Shown here: in pieces, positions 10,416 to 21,440 of the stretch
Layout of the letters: every line of letters begins with the position of its first letter
Numbering within the stretch: the stretch's first letter is position 1
From: Bromus sterilis
Lineage: Eukaryota > Streptophyta > Magnoliopsida > Poales > Poaceae
Assembly (NCBI GenBank): GCA_950022295.1
Contig: OX465598.1
Location: forward strand, 302,076,001-302,140,000
Reading direction: 5' to 3'
Length of the DNA stretch: 64,000 nucleotides
Translations under genes and position numbers: made by a program
Notes under the pieces: model-generated
Databases searched by the model: none
Told to the model about the DNA's origin: nothing
Seen by the model: only the letters and a program-made list of their open reading frames with translations

Positions 10416-10937
10416 ATGGCTTCTCCAAGTTCCCCCAAAGACAAGTTCATCGCCAACATTATAAACCCTTACCTCGCAGAGGTGAAGAGGCATCCTCAAA
10501 CACTTTGCGTGGAGGATGGTGCCCTTCACAAAGAAGATCAGAAGGGAACAGTCAAGGAGGGGAGCACCAAGGCCAGGCTGGAAGAAGTGGAGCAAGAAGT
10601 CTTCAAGTACAAGTTGTTGATCGAGCGTGGTTTTGAGGCCAACATTGGCATCATCACCGAGCTGAAGAAGCAACATGAGGAGGAGATGAAGGAAGTGCAT
10701 TCAGGCATATCCGCACTAGAAACTAAAGTGTTCGAGCTTCAAGGACACATCTATGACCTCCAAAACCAGAATTGTGAGTATGAACTAAAGTTTTTGCGCT
10801 TGGGCCTAGCTCGAGATTGCAAGATCCAGGAAACAAAAGAATCATGTGTGGATGGAGGACGTTTTCCATGGAAACGTTTTTCTAAGACCTACCCGATATA
10901 CAAGAACAGAGATCAAGAGTGGAATCTTCATGGGTAA
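10416..10937 (+). CDS. Element B extra ORF, coiled-coil protein downstream of pol
   Basis: An uninterrupted 173-codon frame starts at an ATG in a good context (GCCATGG). The product is hydrophilic and charged. From about residue 55 to 120 it is rich in Glu, Lys and Leu with heptad-like spacing (KARLEEVEQEVFKYK, ELKKQHEEEMKE, ALETKVFELQGHIYDLQ), typical of a coiled coil. There is no signal peptide or membrane segment, so it is not an envelope-like glycoprotein. The position between integrase and 3' LTR is where Athila-lineage elements carry an additional ORF. It is the only undamaged reading frame in element B. Function is unknown; a structural or RNA/protein-binding role is only a guess. Confidence 0.6.
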   Translation: MASPSSPKDKFIANIINPYLAEVKRHPQTLCVEDGALHKEDQKGTVKEGSTKARLEEVEQEVFKYKLLIERGFEANIGIITELKKQHEEEMKEVHSGISALETKVFELQGHIYDLQNQNCEYELKFLRLGLARDCKIQETKESCVDGGRFPWKRFSKTYPIYKNRDQEWNLHG

Positions 10938-11498
10938 TGGCACCCCCTTAGCTTGTTCCAAGGTTGGCGGAGTGCTCGGTATCTTTATCTTTATCTTTGT
11001 TTTTTGTGGTCAAGTTTAGTGTCGTATCATGTCTAGGGAAGTTATCTTATAAAATAGGTGTTTGCATTGAGGTCTATCACTCCTATATGGAGAGTCTTGT
11101 ATCCGTGAGTGTGCAGTGTCTATGATGGAATATTAATGAGAAGTCTATTGGTTTCTTCACTGCACTCGGTATTCTCTTCACACAATTGACCTTATATGCT
11201 GATTCTTATGGGAGTATTCATCTTATATATCACGTATGGCTTTGAAAACATTATTTAATCTTGGAAAACTTAGCTTTGGTCATAACAAAAAGCATGCGCT
11301 TTCTAGTAGCGACATAGCCAAAACCTTTATGTTCTTATGCTTGAAGTGTTATGCTGACGAGGAAGAGAACTTGATGTTTTATGCCAATTCTTAATGTAGA
11401 CTATATATTATTTTTCATCCAAGTCAACATCATTTGTCTGCTTTTAAAAGCCTTTGCTAGCCAAACCTTGTACTAAGCGGGAATATTGCTTGTGCACC
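10938..11498 (+). other. Element B 3' untranslated region
   Basis: An AT-rich stretch with no credible ORF. Its last part (about 11445-11498) matches the corresponding place in element F (about 52870-52915) through TTTGCTAGCC, ACTAAGCGG and GCTTGTGC, which shows that B continues to here. The match ends at 11498, where a TGATAC terminus begins. Confidence 0.6.
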
Positions 11499-11713
11499 TG
11501 ATACTTTATCCTCGTTGGTTAACCCTATCCGCAAATTTTCCCTATGTAGAGGATAGGGTTTCTGTCCCGTAAGACTCCGGCAATGATAAGTAGGTTTCAA
11601 CGGCGCAACTGACGTGTACCTGCACACAACACAAATAACATTGCTTCCCAACGAGTACAGAGAGGTTATCAATCTCTCTGGCCTTGCTGTTCACAAAGGA
11701 TCAACGCAACAGA
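11499..11713 (-). mobile_element. Element J, left fragment (LTR of an unclassified retrotransposon)
   Basis: It begins TGATACTTTATCC immediately after the B homology ends, with GCACC (11494-11498) as the putative target duplication. It is cut at 11713 by element C and resumes at 26095. The sequence has LTR character (no pol, terminal TG). The minus-strand orientation is a guess from the terminal sequence. The family is not identified. Confidence 0.45.
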
Positions 11714-14700
11714 TGTAAGGCCCCCGATGCGGTGCTAACTCAAGTTAGTCGCTTTCGCGTCCCGCTCAAGTTAGTAGCGCATAAAGAGCCACTGACTCAC
11801 GACACTCGCACTCGTGTCGCTGCCGGATTCTCGACAACAGGTATATGAACAAAGAACTTAAACTAAGACATAAATATATATAGAGTCCAGGGCAGACATC
11901 GCCACTGGAATTTATTACAACATCTCAGAGGTCCGTGGACCCAACAGAATATCATGCAATAAGCGGAAGACAAACACGACCGAGTACGGTCAAAATCCAA
12001 ATTTCCCTAGAGAGGGCTACACATAAAGAGTCCACCCACGGATCGTCGAAGCCCAACTGTAGGATCTACTGAACGAGGTCGATCTCATCGTCATCCTCCG
12101 GGGGCACCTCCACGAAGTATCGTCCAGTGCTCGGGTCAAGGTAGTACTCCACTGCAGCGGCGGATCAGGAAAAACAGTAAAAGCACAAAAGGAAAACAGG
12201 GGTGAGATTATATCATTACAGGATAACTGACTTCCTACGGTAAGGCAAAGTAAGGTAAAGGTTGCATCCGCACTAGCTTATATGGTGGCTATCGTTCTAC
12301 TAGAGTAGAGGTAAGATCTAAGAGATACGCGTGACATCGCGTCATAAGTCTGCTATCCACCTACTCACGTCAAACATAACACAACCTGGATCTTCTCTCG
12401 GTCCCCCTGGACGAAGAAAAGCAACCAATGCACTCACACGGTGGGCAAGTTTTAATTATGATTCAATTGATGTTATTCTATGAACAAGGAGTAGGTCTCA
12501 AGTCGTCCATAACCACAAACACGGCTTTTCGAAAAGATTTAACCCTGCAGGGGGTGTACCAACTGCCCATCATAGGCTTTGCATGTACGTCCGGTTTCCG
12601 CTTGGGGGGAGAAGGCGCTTGAAACTCCGGAACGTTATAGTCCCTCTAACTAACAACGCACAATTCCGGGTGGCCCTTTGTGAGTCGACATCCAACTCGA
12701 AAACCGGCCGCGCTCTCAAATCGGCCTCTACCTCTGGACGAGGTCGGGGTTACTAACCCATCACTGTGGGCAGCCCTCGAGCTTCCAGGAGTGGACCAAC
12801 AAGGGAACTCCGTCCTCGCTCGCCCGAGTTATTTTAAATCTGCTGGAGCGCTAACCAGACACACACACATGTTGCAAATGGTAAATACAGCTTGGGCCAC
12901 CACTAGAATTGTTGGGAGCTAGGTAGGTAAGACAAGGGGACCCCATAGAATGCCACACTCGATTAGGCACGCTCGTCAAGAAACACAATACCCGGAACTC
13001 GGGACCTAGCTGACTCAAATGGAACAAAACACCTGGCGGGTACAGCCTGGTCTCCCATCTTTCGTCAAGTATAAATTAACATCAATATAATAATAAATAT
13101 CAACCAACTTCTTTAATAACATGATATCCCAACCATAGCATAGGGTAAGCAGCAAGTTTTCCTACTCATACTAAGCAATGGCTGAGCAGCGGTAACATAG
13201 CAATACAAAGGTTTGCTGGCACGTGGGTATCATGACTGTTTGGTTTTTTTTAATGTGGCATAAGCAAGTGGATAGGATCATACAAATATTCTAGGCTACA
13301 GCTAGGCAGGTAGGCAGAAAGGTATCAAGTAATGGTATGAATCTTCCCCATGCCTAGGTAATCGGTCGTCGAAACAGACGCAGCAGGGTCCTCGGGCTCG
13401 GTGTCGGAAATCTCCACGTAAGTCTCCTCGGCGGTCTCAGGTGCTAACGTAAGGTACCGGCAAGGAAAAGGCACACAAGTAAGCAACGGGTACAATGCAC
13501 AGGCAAGGATGGTATGATCAAGTTTAAATGACATGATGTGACCCTATCTAGTCAGATTTAAATGAAGGTGGTGACGAAACGTCAACAACTTCATATGCAA
13601 CTTATTTACGTAATTATGGCTTTGGTCTTAGCCTTATTTTTTTGGTGGAAGTAACATGGCAACATGACATGATCAACAATGCATTTAACAGAAACAAAAA
13701 CAACGTGCAAAGTAACAATCGATTCTCGAGACGGAGTAGTGTCGGTGAATTTGACACAAGGAAGGTGCAACAAAAGTTGGAGTCCGGCCACATTGCAAAA
13801 TACAATGTGTTAGGAGCTGGTTTGAAGAAAAGAATTGGAGATGACATGAAACAGAACTTGAAAGGATCCAACGAACATCATTTCCAACATGCACTGAAAT
13901 TGAAATGATGTAAAGAAAGGAAAAGACAGATTGGTCCCGGATGAGGTGGTCACACCTTGTCCAAATGATTTTCACAAAACATCATGAGGACATCATCATT
14001 GCAATCATTGCAAAAATCTACCCCAAAACCATATACGATATGGTATCCTCTGGATTTGCAAACACAGTTACAATTCAAAAGAATTTCAAGGGGCTGAGTG
14101 CAAATTGCACCAGATGCATTTTTAAAAAGGCTCAAATGGTTAAACCAATATCACCATGCAACTCCTTCGTTTAAACTACCCAAAAATCATATATGGCATG
14201 GCCATTTTTTAATTTGGGAAAAACCTGACAGAAACAAAGAAATGAAAGGGTTTTTTTGCAAAGTTGCCACACTCCAAAAATTCAGAGGGGCAAAATGCAA
14301 AAAGGACCTCACCATGCTGATCAGTAGCTCAAGCTACCCTAAAAGCATATATGGGATGCCCCTGGATGAGGTTGGAGTTCAAATCAAATTTTAATTTGAA
14401 ATCAAATTCAAATTTGAATTAAAACAGAAAAAAGAAAACAAAAGAAAAAGGAAAACGAAAACAGGCCCAGGCCCTCTTCCTGGCCCAAGTGGACAGAGCC
14501 CACTCGGCCAGCGCAGGGAAATCAACAAAAAAAAAGAAAAACGGGTCGTGCCCACTAGACAGGCCCATGGCCAGCTCCTCTCCATGGCCCAGCTCGGCTT
14601 CCTCTGAACTGAACCGCGCGATAACTGGAAAAAAACGGGGCTCCTTCCCTCTGAACTCGACGACGCACAGCACTTCCGGCGAGGCTAGCCTCAAACTCCG

Positions 14701-16339
14701 GCCGTTTCCCGGCGAATCCAGACACGGGAACCCGAGAGGGCACATCCCTCTACGCATAGATGCAAGCCATGGCCACTCTTCTCCTCTCTGCTCGCCGGGA
14801 ACCTCGAAGGAACAGAGGTGCGACGCCACGGTTCTGAAGATGCAGATCACAGCTGCATCCGGAGAACTTCCATTGAGGCTAACGACGAACTCAAGGCTTC
14901 TCTGGCCGAGCTCCGGTGTGCAAACCCTAGCTGGGACATAGCACTACATGTGCGCACTACAGATCCGGCCCGTGGCTTCACGACGGCGACGCGATGATCG
15001 ACTCAAGATCACGGCGGCACCACTGTCTACTGCGCGTTCTTCAGACACCGGCGAGGAAAACGCACACGCGCAAGCCCTCTCCTTTGAGGCAACAGACTCA
15101 TACTAGACGTGCACAGAGCGCGTCCGCGCACGCCTCTACGACGGCACGGTCACGGTGACCACCGGGTTGGCCGGGAACAGTGACACGGCGGCGGGAAACG
15201 CAAACTATGGGGCTACCTATCCGCGAGCGAACGAGGAAGTAGGGGAGCACCAGAGGCTCACCTTGGGGTGCTCGGGGACGTCCTCGACATCTCTGAGGGG
15301 ACGGCGGAGCGTTCGGTCGACGGCGAGGCAGAACTGCTGCGCCGCGGGGGTGCTACGTGGCGGGACCGCGGTGAAGCTCCTGCAACCACGATGCCGACGG
15401 GAAGGGATCAGAAAGGCCTGCAGGAGGGCGAGCGTGAACACGCGGACAACGACACGGCTCAACGGCGGCGAATTGAACTCAGGTCACCTGCTGCAGTGGC
15501 GGGGCGGATCGATGCAATTGAGCGCGGCGGCGGCGATCCAAGGGGAAAAATGGAGGAGGGAAACCCTATGTTCCCCGGGGCGCTCTCGGTGGCCTCAAAT
15601 AGGGAGCTCCCGCTCTCCCTAGCCGGAGGGCTCCACCTCCCATGGCCGGACGCGCTCGTGAGACAGGAGGGGGAGGGGACCTCACTCTAGCGTGGAAAGA
15701 AGACGACGGGGAGGCCGTCGGATGCAGATCGAACGAACAGGGCTCGCTCCACTTACCCCTTCACTGCTGGGCTTAAGCCCGAGAAGAAATCCAAGGCCCA
15801 GGTGGGCTGGGCCTGCAACAGGGAATTTAAAAAAAAAACCTGCTGCTCTATCCTTTTCCATTTAACATAAAACAGAAAGGATTTGGAGTTTTTCTGGATT
15901 AAATACTAGTAGGAAAAATACATAAAAATATGTATAATTAACCTTGCATTATTCCTCAATTTCCAAAAATGGTTTAGGCATTTTTTGCAACAACAAAATT
16001 GTGAGCTCATTTTTAAATTCAAATCACTTTGAACTAGAGCCCATATTTTTGATGATGGCAAAAATGATTTGGGGTTATAAAAACCCTTGCCATTGCAAAG
16101 GAAATGGCTAGGTCAAGTTTGGGGTCAAGGAGAGCATGCATGCAACAAAGAAAAATCTTCAAACACCCTTCTTGAACCACTTTGGAAGCAAACTCAACCA
16201 AACCAGATGGGCTCCAATCCCAATGAAAATTTAAATCACCACATGAAATTACAATCTTTAGCATCATGCCAAGTTACAAAGTCAACAAACAAAGTACAAT
16301 CTCATGGTGTTTTCTATTTATTGCACATGGGCTGTTACA
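11714..16339 (-). repeat. 3' LTR of element C
   Basis: 4,626 bp. It is a near copy of 21441-26089. It includes a GC-rich block (about 14450-15780) in which many short frames are open on both strands; the same block is in the other LTR and is not coding by any evidence I can see. A TATTTGAGG box on the minus strand near 15598 lies where a promoter would be expected upstream of the GC-rich leader. Confidence 0.92.
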
Positions 16340-16354
16340 GCACTCCCCCACCAA
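16340..16354 (-). other. Polypurine tract of element C
   Basis: On the minus strand the sequence TTGGTGGGGGAGTGC directly precedes the 3' LTR start TGTAACAGCCC. It primes plus-strand DNA synthesis. Its position immediately inside the LTR confirms the orientation of C. Confidence 0.85.
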
Positions 16355-16375
16355 CACAGGATCTCGTCCCGAGAT

Positions 16376-18283
16376 CTAAGCCTGAAACAACTCAGGATAC
16401 TCAGAACGGAGATGATCTTCACGCTCCCACGTTGCTTCCTTCTCCAAATGATGTGCCCACTGAACTTTCATGAACTTGACGGTCTTGTTGCGAGTCTTGC
16501 GCTCGGACGTCTCAAGAACACGGACTGGACGCTCTGAGTAGGAAAGGTCCGCACTCAGCTGTATCTCGCCCAAGTCAACAGCCTGCTCTGGCTGCTTGAA
16601 GCACTGCTTTAACTGGGACACATGGAACACGTCATGCACCATGGACAGACTCTCTGGAAGCTCGAACCGAAAGGCAAGAGGTCCTCTAGTCTCAAGGATG
16701 CGGAAAGGTCCGACAAATCTTGGAGCGAGCTTTCCTTTGATGCCAAAGCGGTGAGTTCCCCTCAATGGAGACACTCTTAGGTATGCCCAATCACCAACCT
16801 GAAACGCTACACCACAGTGCCTTTTGTCATAATAGGCCTTCTGCCTAGACTGTGCTGCCTTTAGGTTCTCTCGAACAATCTTCACTCTGTCCTCTGCCTC
16901 TTGGATCACATCTGGACCGAACAGCTGCCTCTCACCTGTCTTGGACCAGTTCAAAGGTGTCCTGCACTTGCAGCCATACAAGACTTCAAACGGCGCTGCC
17001 TGCAGACTTGCCTGATAGCTGTTGTTGTAAGAGAACTCAGCATACGGCAAGCATTCTTCCCACTTCATGCCAAACGAGATGACACATGCCCGAATCATGT
17101 CCTCGAGGATTTGGTTCACGCGCTCGACTTGCCCACTTGTCTGAGGGTGATAAGCGGTACTGAACAACACTGTCGTACCAATCGCCTTTTGAAAGGCCTG
17201 CCAGAACTTAGGGGTGAAAAGGCTGCCTCTATTGGAACTGATCTTCTTGGGAATGCCATGCAAAGACACAACTCTTGCGGTGTACAAATCCGCCAACTGA
17301 GCTGCTGAAATGGAGTCCTTCACTGGGAAGAAGTGGGCAACTTTGGAAAGATTGTCAATGACAACAAAGATGACATTGTTCTTCTTCTTTGACAAAGGGA
17401 AGCCTGTGATGAAATCCATCTCTATATGATCCCATTTCCACTCCGGAATCTCAAGTGGCTGAAGCAACCCTGTAGGCTTCTGGTGCTGTGCCTTCACTCT
17501 CCTGCACACATCACACTGAGACACGTAACGGGCAACATCCCGCTTCATACGAGTCCACCAAAAGCTTTGCTTGAGATCTTGATACATCTTTGTACTGCCA
17601 GGGTGAATCGATAGCTTGGAATCATGGGCTTCCTTCATGATGAACTCTCTGAGATCTCCCTCCTTGGGAACAACAACTCGCTCTTCGAACAACACGGTGC
17701 CGTCATTATGCACTGAAAAGCAACCGTACTTTGGAACTGAGGCGGCAATACCCTGTTTGATCTTTTGTATCATATAGCTGCCAGACTGAGCTTCACGAAT
17801 CTTCTCATGGATAGTGGGCTCTACCACTAGGTTGGAAAGGTAGCCTGCTGGAACTAGCTCGAGATTGAGCCTTCGGAAGGACACACACAAATCAGGGTGG
17901 ATCTTCTGCACCTGGATATTATTGCAATCGCCCTTGCGGCTCAGCGCATCAGCTATGACATTCGCCTTCCCAGGCGTGTATTGAATATCAACTGTGTACT
18001 CAGTAATGGTTTCAAGCCATCTTCTTTGCCTCAAGTTCAGATTTGGCTGAGTGAACAAGTACTTCAGACTCTTGTGGTCCGTGAACACATCCACCTTCCT
18101 CCCTAGGAGGAGGTGTCACCAACTGACCAAAGCGTGCACAACTGCTGCAAGCTCCAAGTCGTGCGTGGGATAATTCCTCTCACTCGTCTTCAACTGCCGT
18201 GAGGTATACGCCACAATATTCCTGCCTTGCATCAAAACTACAGCCAGACCTTGCAAGGAGGCATCACAAAACACTTGAAAAGG
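16376..18283 (-). pseudogene. Element C RNase H, integrase and chromodomain
   Basis: An open frame of 572 codons (18094-16376) is continuous upstream with RT except for stops at 18284-18286 and near 18117. In order: RNase H end (FTDHKSLKYL, ANVIADALSRK), H2C2 zinc finger (His157, His164, Cys194, Cys197), integrase core with Asp227 and Glu324, a GPF motif (FVGPFRILE, about 460), and a C-terminal chromodomain (about residues 522-570; NKTVKFMKVQWAHH, EATWEREDHL). The second catalytic position is Asn288 (codon 17231-17233), 36 residues before Glu324, where active integrases have Asp. This GAT-to-AAT change should abolish strand transfer. Chromodomains of such integrases are thought to guide insertion to heterochromatin. 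Confidence 0.9.
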
Positions 18284-18960
18284 CTATGACTCATCTGGCG
18301 GCGTAAGAATTGGAGCTGTGGTCAGCTTCTCTTTCAACTCCTCGAAGGCTGACTGGCAAGCCGGTGACCAAGTGTACCGCTTGTCCTTGCACAACAAGTC
18401 AGTCATTGGCTTCGCTATTTTGGAGAAATTCTGCACAAATCTCCTACAAAAACTGGCGAGGCCGAGAAAACTCCTCAGCTGCTTCAAATTCTTCGGAGGA
18501 GCCCACTCTTGAATAGTGCGGACTCGCTCTGGGTCAACCGCAATTCCCTCCGCGGAGATGACATGGCCCAGAAAATTGACCTTGTCCAGCCAAAACTCGC
18601 ACTTGGAGAACTTGGCATAATACCGGTGCTCTCTTAACTTCTGCAGCACCAAGCGCAAATGTTCCTCATGCTCAGCCTCTGACTTGGAATAGACAATAAT
18701 GTCGTCGAGGTAGAGGATCACAAAGACATCAAGCCATTCTTGGAAAAAATAATTCATAGCTCTCATGAATGTCGGAGGGTCATTTGAGAACCCAAAAAGT
18801 CATGACTGTGAACTCATACAGCCCATAACGTGTGCTGAACGCGGTCTTGGGAATGTCCTCTTCACGAACACGGATTTGGTGATACCCCATCCTCAAGTCA
18901 AGCTTGAAAAACACCTTAGCCCCATTCAACTGTTCGAACAGATCATTGATGCAGGGTAAA
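18284..18960 (-). pseudogene. Element C reverse transcriptase palm and connection
   Basis: It includes YPLPCINDLFEQL and FKLDL (first catalytic Asp), read in a shifted frame between about 18960 and 18790. One extra T near 18790-18800 restores the main frame. From 18766 the main frame reads VILYLDDIIVYSKSE (intact YLDD catalytic pair) and NFLGHVISAEGI, then the connection domain LRSFLGLASFCRRFVQNFS, and ends at a TAG (18284-18286). RNase H then begins PFQVFCDASLQGL. The pair of compensating indels and the stop make the copy inactive. Confidence 0.88.
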
Positions 18961-20754
18961 GGGTACTTGTTCTTGATGGTCTTCTTGTTGCGCGATAGTC
19001 CTGAACCAAGCGGCTAGTCCCATCCTTCTTCTGGACAAACAAAGCTGGTGCACCCCAAGGGGTAGTGCTCGCGCGGATAAAACCGCCTGCCTCCAACTCT
19101 GTCAACTGCTTCTTGAGCTCAATCAACTCCTTCAAACACATCTTGTAAGGATGCCGAGAAATTGGCTGGGTACCAGGCTCTAGCTCAATAACGAACTCAA
19201 TAGCTCGAACTGGGGGAATTCCTGGCAACTCCTCCGGAAAGACATCTGGGAACTCACAGACAACTCTGACCACTTCGAGCAAAGGCGCAACTCCTGCGTT
19301 CAACGCGTACAACTGTGTTGGTCCTATCATAGAGTCACAAGTGTACACGACTTCTGCACCTGAATCATGTGTCAACTTCACGGATCTGGTCGGAAAATCA
19401 ATATTGGCCTTGTGTTGGATAAGCCAATCCATGCCCAAGATGACATCAATGTCGGAACGCGGAAGCAAGATTAAAGAAGCTGAAAACATGCAGCCCTGGA
19501 TATCAATCCTCACAAAAGGAGCACGGAGAGACGAAGCCATCCTGGAACTGGGAGAAACAAAGGGCAAGGAACTGGGCAAATCCTCCAAAGATAGGACCTG
19601 CTCATCAGCGAATTTCTGAGAGACGAAGGAATGGGAAGCTCCGGAATCGAACAACACGGTCGCGGGAACAGAATTAACAAGTAACCTACCAAGCACAATC
19701 TCTGACGACTGCTGAGCATCTGTCATCATCACATTGTTGACATGGATTGCACGTGGTTGTGCCCTCACCATCGCAGTGCTCGGAGTAGAGCGAGGTGGGG
19801 GCGGTGGGAGTCGAGCAAAGCGCGGGTCAGTGCACTTAGTGGAATAGTGCCCCGGCAGTTTGCACTTGAAGCAGATCACGCCCGGCTTGGGCTGGGGCTG
19901 CGGCCTAGGTGGCCTCGCGTGTGGTGGTGTAGAGAGAGGCCCCTGCTGAACTGGGACGGGAGGGCGGGCAAAAGTGCGGACAACTGCCCCCCTCTGCTGA
20001 AACTGCTGCCCCTGCGGTGGTGCCTCTGTGCCCCAAGTCTTTGCCTTCTTGTGGATCATCACTGCGGAACTGTGCTCTCTCTGGCGCATCCTGTCTGCAT
20101 CCCACTCTGCTCTGGCTGACTCCTGGCGGATAGCCTGATCCACGAACTGTGAGAACAACGTGGGGCTGCACTGGGTGAGCGCGTACTTGATCTCTGTGCT
20201 GAGAGCTCCACGGAATCTGGCGATCTTCTTAGATTCTGTGCTGATCTCCTCTGGAGCGTACCTGGCGAGCCTGGCGAAGGCCAGGTTGTACTCCTGGACT
20301 GACCTGTCACCCTGTCTCAGAGCCAAGAACTCCTCACGCTTCCTGTCCATCAGGCCACTCGGAATATGCGCTGCTCTGAAGTCTGCGACGAAATCTGCCC
20401 ACGTGATAATAGCATCACCCTTGTTGGCCTTGTAGGTATCGTACCAGCTGGCTGCTGCACCCTAAGCTGGAAGGAGGCAAAGGTGACGTAGTCGACGGGT
20501 CTGACAGTGTTTGCATTGAAGTGCTTCTTGATTTCTGCGATCCATTCATCCTCCTCCAGCGGGTCTCGAGCCTCGGAGAACCTAGGGGGGTGGATCGCGA
20601 GGAACTGCTGTAGTGTGGTGTACTGTGGTCGATCATTCCTCTGGGCAGTCTGGTTCTGTAGCATCTGTAAGATTGCAGCTGTGCCCTGAGCCACTGCAGT
20701 CACAGCCTCCCCAAGGAGAGGGTTCTCTGGCGGCGGCATGTTCTCTCTTGGCAT
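18961..20754 (-). pseudogene. gag: Element C gag, protease and start of RT
   Basis: Gag starts at the ATG at 20754 (residues MPRENMPPPENPL). It has a capsid-type region (EDEWIAEIKKHF), a frameshift near 20460, then WYDTYKANKGDAIITW and the main frame from 20350. The nucleocapsid knuckle CFKCKLPGHYSTKC (C-X2-C-X4-H-X4-C) lies around 19830-19875 in a Pro/Arg-rich context. The protease active site is VLFDSGASHSFVS, with ILGMDWL downstream. RT begins LTELEAGGFIRASTTPWGAP and QKKDGTSRLVQDYRA, then runs out of frame near 18990. Gag, PR and RT share one reading frame, as in chromoviruses. The single gag frameshift would prevent a full polyprotein. Confidence 0.88.
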
Positions 20755-21425
20755 CCTGTTTACAGGAACACTTATGAGAACATGATTGAAACATTGACGT
20801 AAACAGAAGATAAAGCAATATTGACAACAAAACTTCCTCACAAGGTATGAGAAAGCCGAAGGCTGAAATTCCACCAAGGTTAACCCGGAAAGTCAAAAGC
20901 TAGGTGCTACTGGAATCCCCAAACCGAGATCATCCGAATCCAAGATAATAATCTTCTAGCGAGCACACAACAATATATATACGAGTGGTTGGAAACTTGA
21001 ACAATGAGACATCTGCCCTGAGCGGCCCGCCATCGCGGTCGTCCATAGGGGAAAAGACACCACATCCATATTACCATAGGATGCCCGCCAATCCTGTATG
21101 GATGTTTCACCTGGGGTACGCCGTAAGCGAGGTAGAGCAGTCAACCCCAAGTGGCGGCTCAGTGGTCTCAAAGACGCCAACACATCTCGTCGCTAGCAAA
21201 AAAATTATAGAGGAATCGGAGCCTCATGTAAACGAGAACCTAGATTTGTTTTTGAAAGGGGATAAGTTGAAGAGATAAAACAACGTTTCACTTCCTCACG
21301 GAAAAGGGGTGGGAGGGTGGGTAAGAAAAAAAAGAAAGAGTTCCTACTCTCCAATTTTTCCTTAGTAACTACAAAATAGTTTCTAGACTCAACTTCGGCC
21401 AGTAAGGGGTCCTACAGTCAGTCTT
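20755..21425 (-). other. Element C 5' leader
   Basis: About 670 bp between the primer-binding site and the gag ATG. I see no gene. It would contain the packaging and dimerisation signals, but none can be recognised by eye. Confidence 0.6.
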
Positions 21426-21437
21426 GCTCTGATACCA
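21426..21437 (-). other. Primer-binding site of element C (initiator tRNA-Met)
   Basis: On the minus strand the sequence is TGGTATCAGAGC, the standard complement of plant initiator tRNA-Met, 3 bp after the 5' LTR end at 21441. Confidence 0.92.
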
Positions 21438-21440
21438 AGT

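Larger units (their letters stand above)
4256..11498 (+). mobile_element. Element B: Athila-like Ty3/gypsy retrotransposon, 3' end displaced
   Basis: In plus orientation: partial 5' LTR (4256-5498), tRNA-Asp type primer-binding site (5510-5527), gag, PR, RT, RNase H, IN, a downstream extra ORF (10416-10937) and an untranslated 3' region. The first part of its 5' LTR is missing because A inserted there. At 11498 the sequence stops matching the homologous 3' region of element F (shared stretch ACTAAGCGG..GCTTGTGC) and an unrelated LTR (J) begins. The 3' LTR of B is therefore not in this window. All coding blocks are broken by stops or frameshifts except the extra ORF. Confidence 0.85.

Noticed and set aside
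10407..10700. Minus-strand frame of 97 codons over B's extra ORF
   Set aside because: It is the shadow of the well-formed coiled-coil frame on the plus strand, which has an ATG in good context and coiled-coil periodicity.
15155..15690. A 140-155-codon plus-strand frame in C's 3' LTR, also present in the 5' LTR (25015-25530)
   Set aside because: It is antisense to the element, Arg/Gly/Ala-rich and overlapped by other open frames. Its presence in both LTRs follows from their common origin and is not evidence of selection.
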